Shown: piece after piece, positions 19,502-27,907 of the stretch
Position numbering within the stretch: the first letter of the stretch is position 1
How the letters are laid out: each line of letters begins with the position of its first letter
Source of the DNA: Gymnopus androsaceus JB14
Lineage: Eukaryota; Basidiomycota; Agaricomycetes; Agaricales; Omphalotaceae
Direction: 5' to 3'
DNA length: 27,907 nt
NCBI GenBank assembly: GCA_009733575.1
Contig: ML769978.1
Coordinates: 1 to 27,907, forward strand
Notes under the pieces: generated by a model
The model's database searches: none
What the model was told of the DNA's origin: nothing
Seen by the model: the letters and a program-made list of their open reading frames with translations, nothing else
Program-made: the position numbers and the translations under genes

Positions 19502-20612
19502 ACCGAAATGAAGGACCTGGTTGTGGCATTTGTGGATTTTTCATCAAATGGGATGTCAGAATATATTCTTGACAATGAGGAATGGGCAGTTATTGATGGA
19601 TTAGTTTCTGCTTTAAAGGTAAGCTTCAAAGACTCTTTTCTTTGTTGGCTGTCACTAATATTGCTTTAGATTCTCAAAGACACAACTCTATTTTTTTAAT
19701 TCTAACACACCTAGCATAGCCTCCATCATTCCTGCCATGGATGCTATCAATGAGGCATTGGCAACTGGCATCATTGACAACAACATTCTCTCTGAACCTA
19801 TTTGACATGCTCTCTCAATTGGCAAGAAAAATCTGAACAAGTATTATGCATTGACGGATGATTCTACTATCTATTGTATGGTGATGAGTATGTCTAGATT
19901 TTTGTTCTTAATTGAATATGTGCTAACAAGAATGATAGTCCTTCATCCATTGTTTAAACTTGAATACTTTTGCAAGGCTTGCTGGAGTGACAAATGGATT
20001 GTGGAAGCTGTTACAGTAACTTGGGAACATTGGGAAAGGCATTATAAGCCTTCAGAGCCTACTGCAGTTGACTTGGGAATGGTTCATGAACTTTTTCTCA
20101 TAAAAATTATTTATTGACAGTTGATTATTTACTCCAGACATTGATGTTGCAGGCCACTCAAGCATTGTTGAATTCCTTCATGCCATTAATGGCCAAGCAC
20201 ACACTAATTCAACAAAGCAGTATGGGTGGTGCCAGTAGCAATGAACTTGACTGCTACCTCACTGATAGCTGTGTGTCAACGGAGAATGCTCTTCACTGGT
20301 GGATCATGAATAGGAAGGTATACCCGAATCTAGCAAAGTTGGCAATTTCTCTGCATTTGATACCTGGTGCGTTACACCATGAACTTTCATATTTTGTTCT
20401 GATTCTTTTTTATTTATTTAGTGACATCTGTTGGCATCAAAAGGTCATTTTCTCTTGGTCATATTCTTATCTCACATCTTTGTAACCAACTGCATGCTCA
20501 GACTATTCATGCACTCATGTGCTTTGGTGACTGGTCCCGCCATGATTTGATCTCAAATGAGGAGTTGGTTCAGTTTCTGCTTTCTTCGGACAATGTTGCA
20601 TTTTGTAGATGA
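19502..20612 (+). pseudogene. hAT transposase, C-terminal segment with dimerisation domain
   Basis: Begins EMKDLVVAFVDFSS and runs through DNEEWAVIDGLVSALK, an intron, ILKDTTLFF, then SIASIIPAMDAINEAL, ALSIGKKNLNKYY, HPLFKLEYF and the hAT dimerisation domain: ALHWWIMNRKVYPNLAKLA, then after an intron (about 20369-20421) TSVGIKRSFSLGHILISH. It ends with TGA at 20610-20612. Damage: a seventh T in a run near 19690-19697 shifts the frame, and a TGA at 19803-19805 replaces the Arg expected in I-R-A-A-L. The conserved TSV-ER-FS box has K/H-type changes. This is the true end of the gene that starts at 7371. Confidence 0.82.
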
Positions 20613-20795
20613 TGATATCTTGTAAACTACTTGTTAAATGTATTGTAGTTATAAAAATGGGCTTCTTTAGACCTTGCATTTACTGCTACCCAACTTGCAA
20701 AAACCCATACCCAACCTGTACCTGTATGGCATGGGTACCTGGACCCGGATAGACAGGTCCAGGTTGACATTTCGGGCACCCAACTCAACCCGAGC
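20613..20795 (+). repeat. Right terminal region of the hAT element
   Basis: Contains repeated ACCCAAC/ACCTG words and GGGCACCCAACTC near 20774-20786, whose complement resembles the left terminus GTTGGGCACCC. The exact last base and the 8-bp duplication could not be fixed. From about 20796 to 21006 I see no further feature. Confidence 0.5.
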
Positions 20796-21006
20796 CACAC
20801 AGTAATTAGTAATCACTCAAAATTCAAATGTAGGAGATCCTGTTTTTGAGGTGCATGCATGCACATGTATATGAACATTACAGTAGATTTATATTGAAGT
20901 AGTCCCAGACTCCCAGTATTATTTATCCTAATAGTCCTACCTTATACTTCATTAATCCTGTCTGTGGGAAAAGTTGTCTGCTTTCTCCCTGTTGTACAAG
21001 CTCTCA

Positions 21007-22086
21007 TTAATCAGCTTCATAGAAGAACTCTTTGGCCCCGAAATCAGGCTTGAGATCATTTAACCATGAGGCTTGCTCATCAAATTTGGCAAAGAATGTT
21101 TCCTTCATCCACACAGGGTTGCAAGCTTGGAGGAACCTCAGGACGAAAACCTTTTCAGGACTGTTTGCTGTAGGCACAGTGGTGATCCCGACCACTTGAA
21201 TTTTACCTCGACTTGCTGACATGGATGGCCCATGTGCTGTATGAGCTGTCCCAGCCAGTGGTAGCTACAGAAGAAACTAACACCTCTCTGACTTAGAACT
21301 AAACAAGATAACAGGTTTACAGCAACTACCAGCTTCCTTGTAGATCTCAAATGCACATGCAAGGGGGACTTCAAAGTAGTGCTTACTGTACTCTTCCGAC
21401 CAACTGTTCAGTCACGCATCACGTCCAAATAATTGGACATCGGATTTAATTTTTTCTCGAATTTTCGGATTTTTTTTGTTATTTTTTATTTTGTATTTTT
21501 CCGAAATCTGTGAACAGTTGGTCGGAAGAGTACAGTAATCCCTGTGAAATAATGAATTTTGCCCAGTCAGTGCCTCAACAGATGAAAGTGAGAAAAATAT
21601 TACCTGTATCATGCTCTACAAACATATAGTAAGGGATTGCCCCAAGGCAAGTCTGAGTTCTCCACATCTATGTTTGAACTAGAAATCAGAAACAATACAT
21701 CATATCTGATGAATGGAAGGGTGTTTACACTGGCCCAGATTTGTGGTTGGTCATTCACCTGGCAAATCAAAGAAACCTGGCAGTGAATGTTCACTCCTGT
21801 TGCACAAATATGCCGCATAGCCTCTTGAACTGCAACAGTTTGAAGCTTGGAAAGGTGGGAGAAGTGTGCCACAATGCTAATATGATGCCCACTTTTTACG
21901 ACTTTTTCTAATAGCCCAAGAAATTGAAAATTCCTGTGCATCACTGTCAAATACCTATATGGCCCATATCTATCACCGGAAAAATTCATTGTAGTGCATA
22001 AATGACATGAGTAGATGGTTGCAAGCAACCCACTTATGAGAGACTCTTAGTACCAATACAGACTGTTGCTAGATTTGGGGGCCCTA
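21007..22086 (-). pseudogene. Lysine 2,3-aminomutase-like radical-SAM protein, C-terminal remnant
   Basis: Exon pieces read on the minus strand: about 22086-22033 (VCIGTKSLS), 21969-21729 (YRYLT, SGHHISIVAHFSHL, VQEAMRHICATG, VNDQPQIWAS), 21667-21604 (MWRTQTCLGAIPYYMFVEHD), 21541-21330 split by a MITE (KHYFEVPLACAFEIYKEA) and 21264-21007 (GPSMSASRGKIQVVGI, EKVFVLRFLQAC, ending FGAKEFFYEAD then TAA). This matches the C-terminal half of KamA-type lysine 2,3-aminomutases, PLP- and iron-sulphur-dependent enzymes that interconvert alpha- and beta-lysine. The N-terminal half with the CxxxCxxC cluster is not found; copy B of the LTR-like repeat begins 67 bp upstream. One junction (21330/21264) is off by a base. 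Spliceosomal introns show it is a eukaryotic gene, not a bacterial contaminant. Confidence 0.75.
21386..21535. mobile_element. 150-bp TA-flanked MITE inside an exon of the aminomutase-like gene
   Basis: Perfect 25-bp terminal inverted repeats (21386-21410 and 21511-21535; 27 bp if the flanking TA is counted), starting CTGTACTCTTCCGACC. The flanks are TA at 21384-21385 and 21536-21537. Removing the element and one TA restores the exon in frame (G-I-K-H-Y-F-E-V). The interior is AT-rich with no coding capacity. Size and TA duplication are those of a Tc1/mariner-type MITE. The perfect repeats suggest a fairly recent insertion. Confidence 0.9.
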
Positions 22087-22152
22087 CCAAACTAACTTGG
22101 ATTTTCAAACTCCACTAACTTGTGTAACTTGTTCTGACTTGTGTGTTAACTT

Positions 22153-23538
22153 TGATGAGTTAGATTTGTGCTAGGTATGAAAACCAACCAAACAACAATC
22201 ACCCCAATCAGATTTAATCCAAAAGGTTTAATTAATGCAAGGAAGGAGGTTGTCAAAGGTTCCCTCTACTACTATTTGATTTGTAAAGAAAGCACTCAAC
22301 AGAGGCACAGACAGTGCAAATGAACAAGGTTTGTATTGGAGGAAGGTTGTGAAAAGTCAACTAACATATGATGATGTGCTGAAATAATCAAGGGGAAAAG
22401 CAAACACCAAAGCCTGGGTCAAGTATGCCAACTCAGCAAACAACTTTGCATATCTGCAAGAACACCAAGGCACAGGTCAAGTACACTGACTCAACAAACA
22501 ACTTTGCATATCCAAGGTGAAACACCCAAGCACGGGTCAAGTACACCGACTCAACAAATGACTTGGTGTGAATTGGGAGCCTTTATGTTGCCGCACAATG
22601 ATAAGGTAATCCTGCGAGCTACCTAACAAGCTTATACAACCACCATGCAAGTCACTTGAGTAGGCATTTTTTAACACACTCAGTGAAGAGTGAGCAAGAG
22701 GTAAAACAAGGTGATAAGCTAGGTAACACTCCAAGGAGCTTCCTCCCTAAAACTACACCAAGCCAACACTTGGGTCCAAGGCCTTTCCTAATCAAAAATG
22801 GGCTCAGCAAGATGTGCACATTAGGCTCCACCTGTGGTCCTAAGACTGATGTAACTTCACTCCAAGATGCAAACCAGGAACACTTGACTTGATAGCCAGG
22901 AAGTAGATCAAAGTTACAAGATGCCACCCATTTCAAAGGTTGTATAGACCAATCTTATCCACTGGCAGATGTTATGGGTAAGCACCTTGATTGGCACCCC
23001 CAAAGTTGATGCTCATTGGTACAAAAGGACCTAGACAAGTTGTTGCAGCAAGCCAATGCAGCCACATGACCAAACTTGCTGTAGCTATTTCAGGAGCATG
23101 GAACAACTAAGGAGAATTTCTATCTGAGCCTTAGTGTTTTCCCAAGATCCATATGCTACCCTCAGTGAGCTGATCGCAGAATCAATGCCTTGGTTAAGAC
23201 TTTGATCCCCTTGGGTATATCCTTTGATGACCTAGCCTAGTATAGCTTATATGTGGGTTTGTTTATCTGTCTTGGTCAGCAACTTGTTATACAATAAGCT
23301 TGCCTTGCTACACCATACCATGCATAGAACTTTGATTGAGGTGCATTCACAAAGTTAAGTATGATACCATTATGTGTACCATTACTCTGCAACCCCTTGG
23401 GTACAATAGGCCCTCAATGGAGTTTAACTATCAGCTCGGGCTCACTATAGTTCTCTTATTGACTGTGTTTTGTTACAAACAGAACTTAGGATTATCAGTT
23501 CTGCACAGTTCTAGCTTTAGCCAAAAAATCGGTGGATC
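22153..23538. repeat. Solo-LTR-like repeat, copy B (1,386 bp)
   Basis: Same family and orientation as copy A: starts TGATGAG and ends GGATC, flanked by a perfect 5-bp duplication AACTT (22148-22152 and 23539-23543). It lacks several hundred bases of copy A's interior. It has three units of the roughly 54-bp tandem repeat (about 22407-22565, unit containing GGTCAAGTACACTGACTCAA) where A has two. The segment 22985-23160 is the reverse complement of copy A's 18899-19057. The independent duplications show that A and B are two insertions, not the two LTRs of one element. Confidence 0.82.
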
Positions 23539-24336
23539 AACTTATGTAACCCAACCATTATAAAAGCATTTCTAAGGCTCTCTAGCACTCAGATAAGGGT
23601 TTAAGTCTCACTAGCATTGCTACCCAAGCATGATAATTGCATTAAAAGGTTGCTCACCACTGTTGTCACTGTATTCATGGAATATATACATGTAATGAGT
23701 GCATACAGAGGTATTTACATGTCCCATCTAACTCTGGATGACTGTGTAGGCATGCTGTGGGGAGTAGGGAGCTCTACTGAGGAAGTAACTATGTTCACTG
23801 TAATATCATAAATATTGCGCAATTATATTAGGCAATATTGGCAATACACTATGTACCATTCATGGAAACAGTGTAGAACATCTATAGAAGACTTTATAAA
23901 GTCATTCTAGGTTGAAAGACTGCACATATGTAGTGGAAATGATAAATTTATCATTGTTTTAAATGTATTTTGAATGGCAAACTTCGGCCAAGTTAGTGCA
24001 AGTTAGCAGAGTTTGAATTTTTGATGGGCCAATTTAATGACAAGTTCATGTATATCTTGCAAGTTTGAAACAATATAACATGTCTTCCATGGTCCAACTT
24101 TGTTCTTTTCCCAAAGCTTGAACAAATAAATCCTTCATCAAAATATCCATTGCAGGTCATTGCATTATGAGCCTCGGATATGCAGGTGAAGAGTTTCATT
24201 ACAGAGAAGATGCAGACCTTTTTCACTTTCAAATAGCTCACTTGTATTTATTCAGGTAGCAGGCTCAGCACACCAACCTCAAACAAGAAGCTCTTCCTGG
24301 CCTTCTGTGGATAATAGTGGTTTGGCATAAGCCCAA
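23539..24336. other. Unassigned flank
   Basis: No gene is recognised. A minus-strand frame of 82 codons (23993-24241) has no motif I know. The missing N-terminal half of the aminomutase-like gene was looked for on the minus strand and not seen. Confidence 0.45.
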
Positions 24337-25038
24337 CATCAGCAAAACCTGGGCGATGGCCATAGAGGCCATAGCAATCTATAGGAAGCCATAGCAGCCA
24401 TAGTGCTATGAAATGCTATGGCTTCCTATGAGCTCCTATGAGCTCCTATGAGATTACCGAGCGCACAAACTAGCTGTCAACATCTTGACAGCTGTCAGTC
24501 TCTCCCGCCAATGCTATATAGCATCGATGCATTGGCATTATAACTTCCCCAAGTTCCCTTCCTTCCCTCCCCCAACTTCCCTTTTTTTTTCCCAAGTCAA
24601 AGCTCCGAGTTGCTTTAGTTTGGATGTCCTTGGTAAGTGTCACCCTTGGACTTTACTTGATATACCTAATTAAGCATCGGTAGTGTTACCATTTGGTACT
24701 TACAGTACTATAGCTTCGTTTACACTACGTAGTTGTACTTTTTGACCTGCTATGCTTACTACAGTACCATGGCCGTTGACAATATGATATGATTTTTTTA
24801 TTATTTCTTTCGTCTCGCAACTAAGTGAGGGAATTGATTCCGAAAGCAGTCATACATTCATTTTTCAATTGAAACCGCCCTGACAGATGTCATTTGCGAG
24901 AAATCCATAGCGACTTATAGCAATCCATAGCAGTCCATAGTTCTGGACAGATGGGGACCTTGCTATGGGTGCTATGACTGCTATGACTGCTGGACAGAGC
25001 TGTACAGCTCTGTCCAGTACGCCCAGGTTTTGCTGATG
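24337..25038. mobile_element. 702-bp non-autonomous Plavaka-type element
   Basis: Perfect 19-bp terminal inverted repeats CATCAGCAAAACCTGGGCG (24337-24355 and 25020-25038), flanked by AA on both sides (24335-24336, 25039-25040). Both subterminal regions are packed with CCATAG/CTATGG and CTATGA words in both orientations (24358-24450 and 24905-24990). A perfect 28-bp palindrome lies just inside the right end. The middle is AT-rich and non-coding. The CATCAGCA start is the same as in the full Plavaka element at 7777. Confidence 0.9.
24990..25017. repeat. Perfect 28-bp palindrome
   Basis: CTGGACAGAGCTGT followed directly by its reverse complement, two bases inside the right terminal repeat of the 702-bp element. 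It can form a cruciform or hairpin and has no counterpart in the left end. Confidence 0.9.
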
Positions 25039-25040
25039 AA

Positions 25041-26886
25041 TTCTTCTTCAAAGCATGCTGTAATCACCCCAGTAACTCCTTCTAATCCTTGCAATTAGCC
25101 CTTCAACTTTTCCCAAACTCACCCAAAATTATTCGAACAAATCTTTCATTTCATACATTCACCATCCAGCTATTCATTATTGCAGAGAATATATGTCTTG
25201 ACTTGAGCTCAAAAGAAAAGTTGTAGCTCATATCACTGAGTTTTTCTACAGCAAGTCAATTAGGACCAATGAAGGAGCAGCTCAGAGTTGAATCCTTTTT
25301 TCCTTTCTGTATATATCAAAAGTTGCACACTCTTATATCTTTTTGTAGCATTTTGACGGTGCAGCAAGTTCAACACAAGAAACTTTGCAATGTTCTCAAG
25401 CTTTCCAGTTGTTTCCTTGACTCTCCTTTGCCTCTCTACCCAGATTATTACTGGTAATGGCCATCACATGATAATTGCTAGAATCAATTCATTTGTCTGA
25501 TTTTGCTGTCAATATATTTTGGGCTGTCTCCAGTTGCATGCAGACAACACTTTGGACTGAGGAGAAGGAAGTGATGGCTCAGCCATTTGGAGATGTCCTC
25601 AAAATTACTCTCACTTTTCTGTTGAGTGAATTGTGCTGCTTTGTACCTATGCTGCTACTCCTTGAAACAGTTAGGGATGCTCTTTGAGGAGGAATCCATT
25701 TGCCTAATGACCACATCAATCTTGTAAGATAAATAGAATATGTCTGAGGAGTCATAAGTAATAGTAGATCAGGGAGAAAAGGAAACTCAACTCAGTTGGA
25801 ACACTGTGATTATCACAACTGAGGGAGCAAATAGGTGACAGCCCAGGTATATATATTGACCATCCGACTGGCTAATTAAGCAGAAATGGGAAACCAGAAA
25901 AAAAAGAAAGTGTAGTAATTGTATAAGGAAATGTCAAAGTGTACTCATGTGGAGTACTTATCCAACAAATCTATGCAATGAGTGAGTGAAGGATGACAGA
26001 TGATGCATTTTGACAACTGGCAGTAACAGCCAAATCTTTCCCGAGTCATGCAAAGAAAGGACATGAGAGTAGGCAAATGTTTCTGTCTCTCATTATCTAC
26101 TCAAAACATGGAAGATTCTCTGTTGACCAGCTGCATCTAATCTTTATATGGCTGACAGTGTTAGCCTTGACAATGTGCTAAGGCATTATTAGTCATTATA
26201 ATGGCCAATAATGAATCAATCACATTCCTAATATAGGCCTCAATTTATAATACTGGCTTCATTATAAGGGCTTCTGTTGTTGACCTGTATCATAAGTAAC
26301 TACTACTACTAACTACTATCTACTTTGCCTTTTACTTTACTGTACTACTGTAATCAACTTATTACTGTTCTACCTATTCTATTAGTTTAATTACTGTGCT
26401 TCACTTCATTAGTTGTTGAGTGGGATTATGTAAGCAAGCTAGTGGTGTATTGGAACATTTATTATGACTTAATGAGGGTTTTGAACTAGTGGCCTCTACT
26501 AACACAAGCGGTAACGTTATTACCTTGGGCATAATTACCACTAGGTTATGCTGCCATATATACCTAGGAACCCTAGGTCTATAGGACAGATAGATTCTTG
26601 CCGGATATAGTAACCACTCATTCTCAGTATTGGCATGATGCAATACAATGTAGGATGAAGAATGTAAGTAAAATGTAAGTGTAATGCAAAATCAAACCAT
26701 GAAACTATACTTTTCCATTCCACCCTCCCAGTACAGTCTAGCAGGGATATGTGAAGTTTATTATACCAAGGTGGGGTAGTGAACAAGTGGGCAGCAAGGC
26801 CAAAGACCATTGGAAGGGGAAGGGAAGATGATGATGGTTGGATGGTATGCTGACTCAGGCAAAACAACAGTGGAGAGGTTAGGCAT
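25041..26886. other. Unassigned intergenic region
   Basis: No gene is recognised on either strand. Plus-strand frames at 25269-25457 and 25475-25687 show no family motif and no convincing splice partners. A possible SINE is listed separately (about 26290-26560). The rest looks like low-complexity or worn host DNA downstream of the Hsp70 remnant. Confidence 0.45.
26290..26560 (-). mobile_element. Possible tRNA-related SINE
   Basis: On the minus strand TAACCTAGTGGT (26548-26537) resembles a tRNA box A, and AGTTCAAAACC (26487-26477), about 50 bases on, resembles a box B. The following sequence runs into a TAG/TAC-rich tail near 26300-26320. It does not fold as a good tRNA because the T-arm pairing is poor. 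No target duplication was found. This is a weak call based on internal promoter resemblance. Confidence 0.3.
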
Positions 26887-27424
26887 TTAGTCCTTCTTCT
26901 CCTCTGGCAATAATGATTTGGCATTGCATTTCTCATAGACCTATGTAGCAGCTTGGTTAACATGAAAGTTATTAGAAAGGCAAGCAATGTACCTTCTGGA
27001 GAGACCAAGCAAAGCCTGCTGGGTCTCACTGATCTTCTCATGTATCTTTTTAGCATCAACAGAAGAGTCGGCTGCCTGGCCCTTCTGAGCAAGCTTGCAG
27101 AGCTTAATAATGAGCTTGGAGACCTCCTTCTCAGTGGCATCAATCTGGTCCTTCAACTTGTTCATGGCTAATGAAGGCATTAGAAATAGAAAGGTCAAGG
27201 AAAACAATGAACCTACCCTTCTTGGTATCAGCACAGTCTAGAGTCAGCTTTTTTGGCCTCCTCAATGAGAGTGCAACAAGCTTTGTCAGTCTTGGTGAAT
27301 TCCTTGGTGTCAGAGAACATTTTCTCAATGTCCTTGTCAGAAAGACTAGAAGAAGAGGTAATGGTCATGGACTAGTCTTTGTTGGTAGCCTTGTCCTTGG
27401 CCGAGACAATAGCAATACCATCTA
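26887..27424 (-). pseudogene. Mitochondrial Hsp70 (Ssc1-type), C-terminal remnant
   Basis: Exons about 27424-27217, 27167-26993 and 26940-26887, with introns of 49 and 52 nt. Recognisable: GIAIVSAKDKATNKD, SLSDKDIEKMF, TLIEEAKKADS, MNKLKDQIDATEKE, KLAQKGQAADSSVDAKKI, EKISETQQA and the tail VYEKCNAKSLLPEEKKD. This is the substrate-binding domain end and lid of a mitochondrial matrix Hsp70 chaperone, and the VSAKDKATNKD block is typical of that branch. Defects: TAG for the expected Gln after NKD, one-base frameshifts near 27233 and 27002, and a 3-base deletion after ATEKE. At 27425 the coding sequence stops at a Plavaka-type terminus; the rest of the gene would lie beyond the window. It is a decayed copy, so a working copy must exist elsewhere. 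Confidence 0.85.
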
Positions 27425-27907
27425 CATCAGCAAAACCTGGGTGGTCTCCAGAGATCTCCAGAGCATCTGTAGCTTCTGGAGCAGCTGGAGCAAGGTTACC
27501 TATTCCAGAGAGCTATTCAATCAAGTTTCCATGTCGTGTAACCATGAATTGATAATAGAAACTTTATATTCATTATTTTATATAATATTACAATAGGCAC
27601 ACCCTATAATAGTTTCAGTTTCCTTTAAACACTCAAGGTCAGACCCAAAATTATTTAAACACAATTAAACATTGTGATTGGTAGCAATAACCAAACAAAT
27701 AACATGCTCTAATTAAACAAGGCTACTGCACAACAGTTAAACAACAGATTTAAACAACAGATTTAAACAACCTTTCTAAACAAGTTGAGTTTGTTGAACA
27801 ATTAAACGAAAACCCAAATTCATTCAACCTTTTGCCAGTCTTTAAACAAAGCATTTAAACAACCCGAAAATGTGTACCATTAAACAACGCCTGTTTAAAT
27901 AAATTGT
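27425..27907. mobile_element. Plavaka-type element, left end (runs off window)
   Basis: Begins CATCAGCAAAACCTGGG, identical over 17 bases to the 702-bp element's terminus, and is preceded by TA (27423-27424). The first 75 bases carry CTCCAGA, CTGGAG and TCTGGAG words in both orientations. It lies exactly where the Hsp70 coding sequence breaks, so it probably inserted at a TA in that gene. The right end is outside the window. The interior to the window edge includes a TTAAAC-rich stretch. Confidence 0.75.
27645..27903. repeat. Dispersed TTAAACAA motif array
   Basis: TTTAAACA, ATTAAACA and close variants occur about a dozen times, nearly all in the same orientation, with irregular spacing of about 10-40 bases. 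There is no open frame. It may be part of the interior of the element that starts at 27425 or of another element nested in it. Confidence 0.6.

Larger units (their letters stand above)
7168..20795 (+). mobile_element. hAT transposon split by three nested insertions
   Basis: The left end begins CAGGGTTGGGCACCC at 7168, a typical hAT terminus. A matching but worn right end lies near 20774-20795 (GGGCACCCAACTC, reverse complement GAGTTGGGTGCCC). Between them is one transposase gene in pieces. Subtracting the insertions at 7777-15649, 16730-17281 and 17684-19501 leaves about 3.4 kb, a normal size for a hAT element. I could not find a matching 8-bp target duplication, so the right boundary is approximate. 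Confidence 0.75.

Noticed and set aside
8938..19805. Reassigned TGA codon (recoding) in this nucleus
   Set aside because: TGA stands at both Arg and Trp positions, TGA also ends normal frames here, and CpG decay of CGA explains the Arg cases.
22407..22565. CRISPR-like spaced repeats
   Set aside because: The three units are whole 54-bp tandem copies with no unique spacers, in a eukaryotic repeat.
17684..23538. Copies A and B as the two LTRs of one retrotransposon
   Set aside because: Each has its own 5-bp duplication, and the DNA between them is hAT exons and an aminomutase-like gene rather than a retroelement interior.
26477..26548. A functional tRNA gene on the minus strand
   Set aside because: The box-like words are present but the T-arm and acceptor stem do not pair, so at most it is a tRNA-derived repeat.

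Overview
The window looks like a transposon-dense, gene-poor stretch of a basidiomycete (probably Agaricomycete) nuclear genome. The evidence is 46-77 nt GT-AG introns, a chromodomain Ty3/Gypsy element, a Plavaka-family DNA transposon (KDZ/CACTA-like, abundant in mushroom-forming fungi), hAT elements and TTAGGG-type repeats. Almost everything recognisable is mobile DNA or a host gene remnant broken by it. I cannot name the species.

Region 1 (1-6184) is the 3' part of a Ty3/Gypsy chromovirus on the + strand: the end of gag-protease, then pol (reverse transcriptase, RNase H, integrase, chromodomain), then a long 3' segment carrying an ANTISENSE three-exon gene for a Zn2Cys6-cluster protein, a polypurine tract, and a 492-bp 3' LTR. 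It is CpG-rich and nearly intact, so probably young. It sits at the left edge of an AT-rich hAT-like non-autonomous repeat (about 6185-6827).

Region 2 (about 7168-20795) is a hAT transposon of roughly 3.4 kb that has been opened three times. Each insertion can be placed to the base, because removing it and one copy of its target duplication restores the hAT reading frame: (i) a 7,873-bp Plavaka element (7777-15649, TSD TA); (ii) a 552-bp non-autonomous relative (16730-17281, TSD CA); (iii) an 1,818-bp solo-LTR-like repeat (17684-19501, TSD ACTGA/ACCGA). The Plavaka element carries a nine-exon transposase (minus), a small four-exon coiled-coil gene downstream of it (minus), a divergently transcribed multi-exon accessory gene (plus), and a block of palindromic telomere-like repeats.

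Region 3 (20796-27907) holds the C-terminal remnant of a lysine 2,3-aminomutase-like radical-SAM gene with a 150-bp TA-flanked MITE inside an exon, a second solo-LTR-like copy (22153-23538) containing an inverted internal segment, a 702-bp Plavaka-type non-autonomous element (24337-25038), a possible SINE, and the C-terminal end of a mitochondrial Hsp70 gene cut by a fourth Plavaka-type element that starts at 27425 and runs off the window.

The four Plavaka-type insertions share CATCAG termini and 2-bp (NA) target duplications, yet each carries a different short motif repeated on both strands near its ends. Nine in-frame stops found in the old Plavaka and hAT genes include eight or more TGA codons, several at positions where Arg is expected, which fits decay of CGA at CpG sites. 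All splice models and family calls come from reading the sequence and remembered family patterns; no database search was run.
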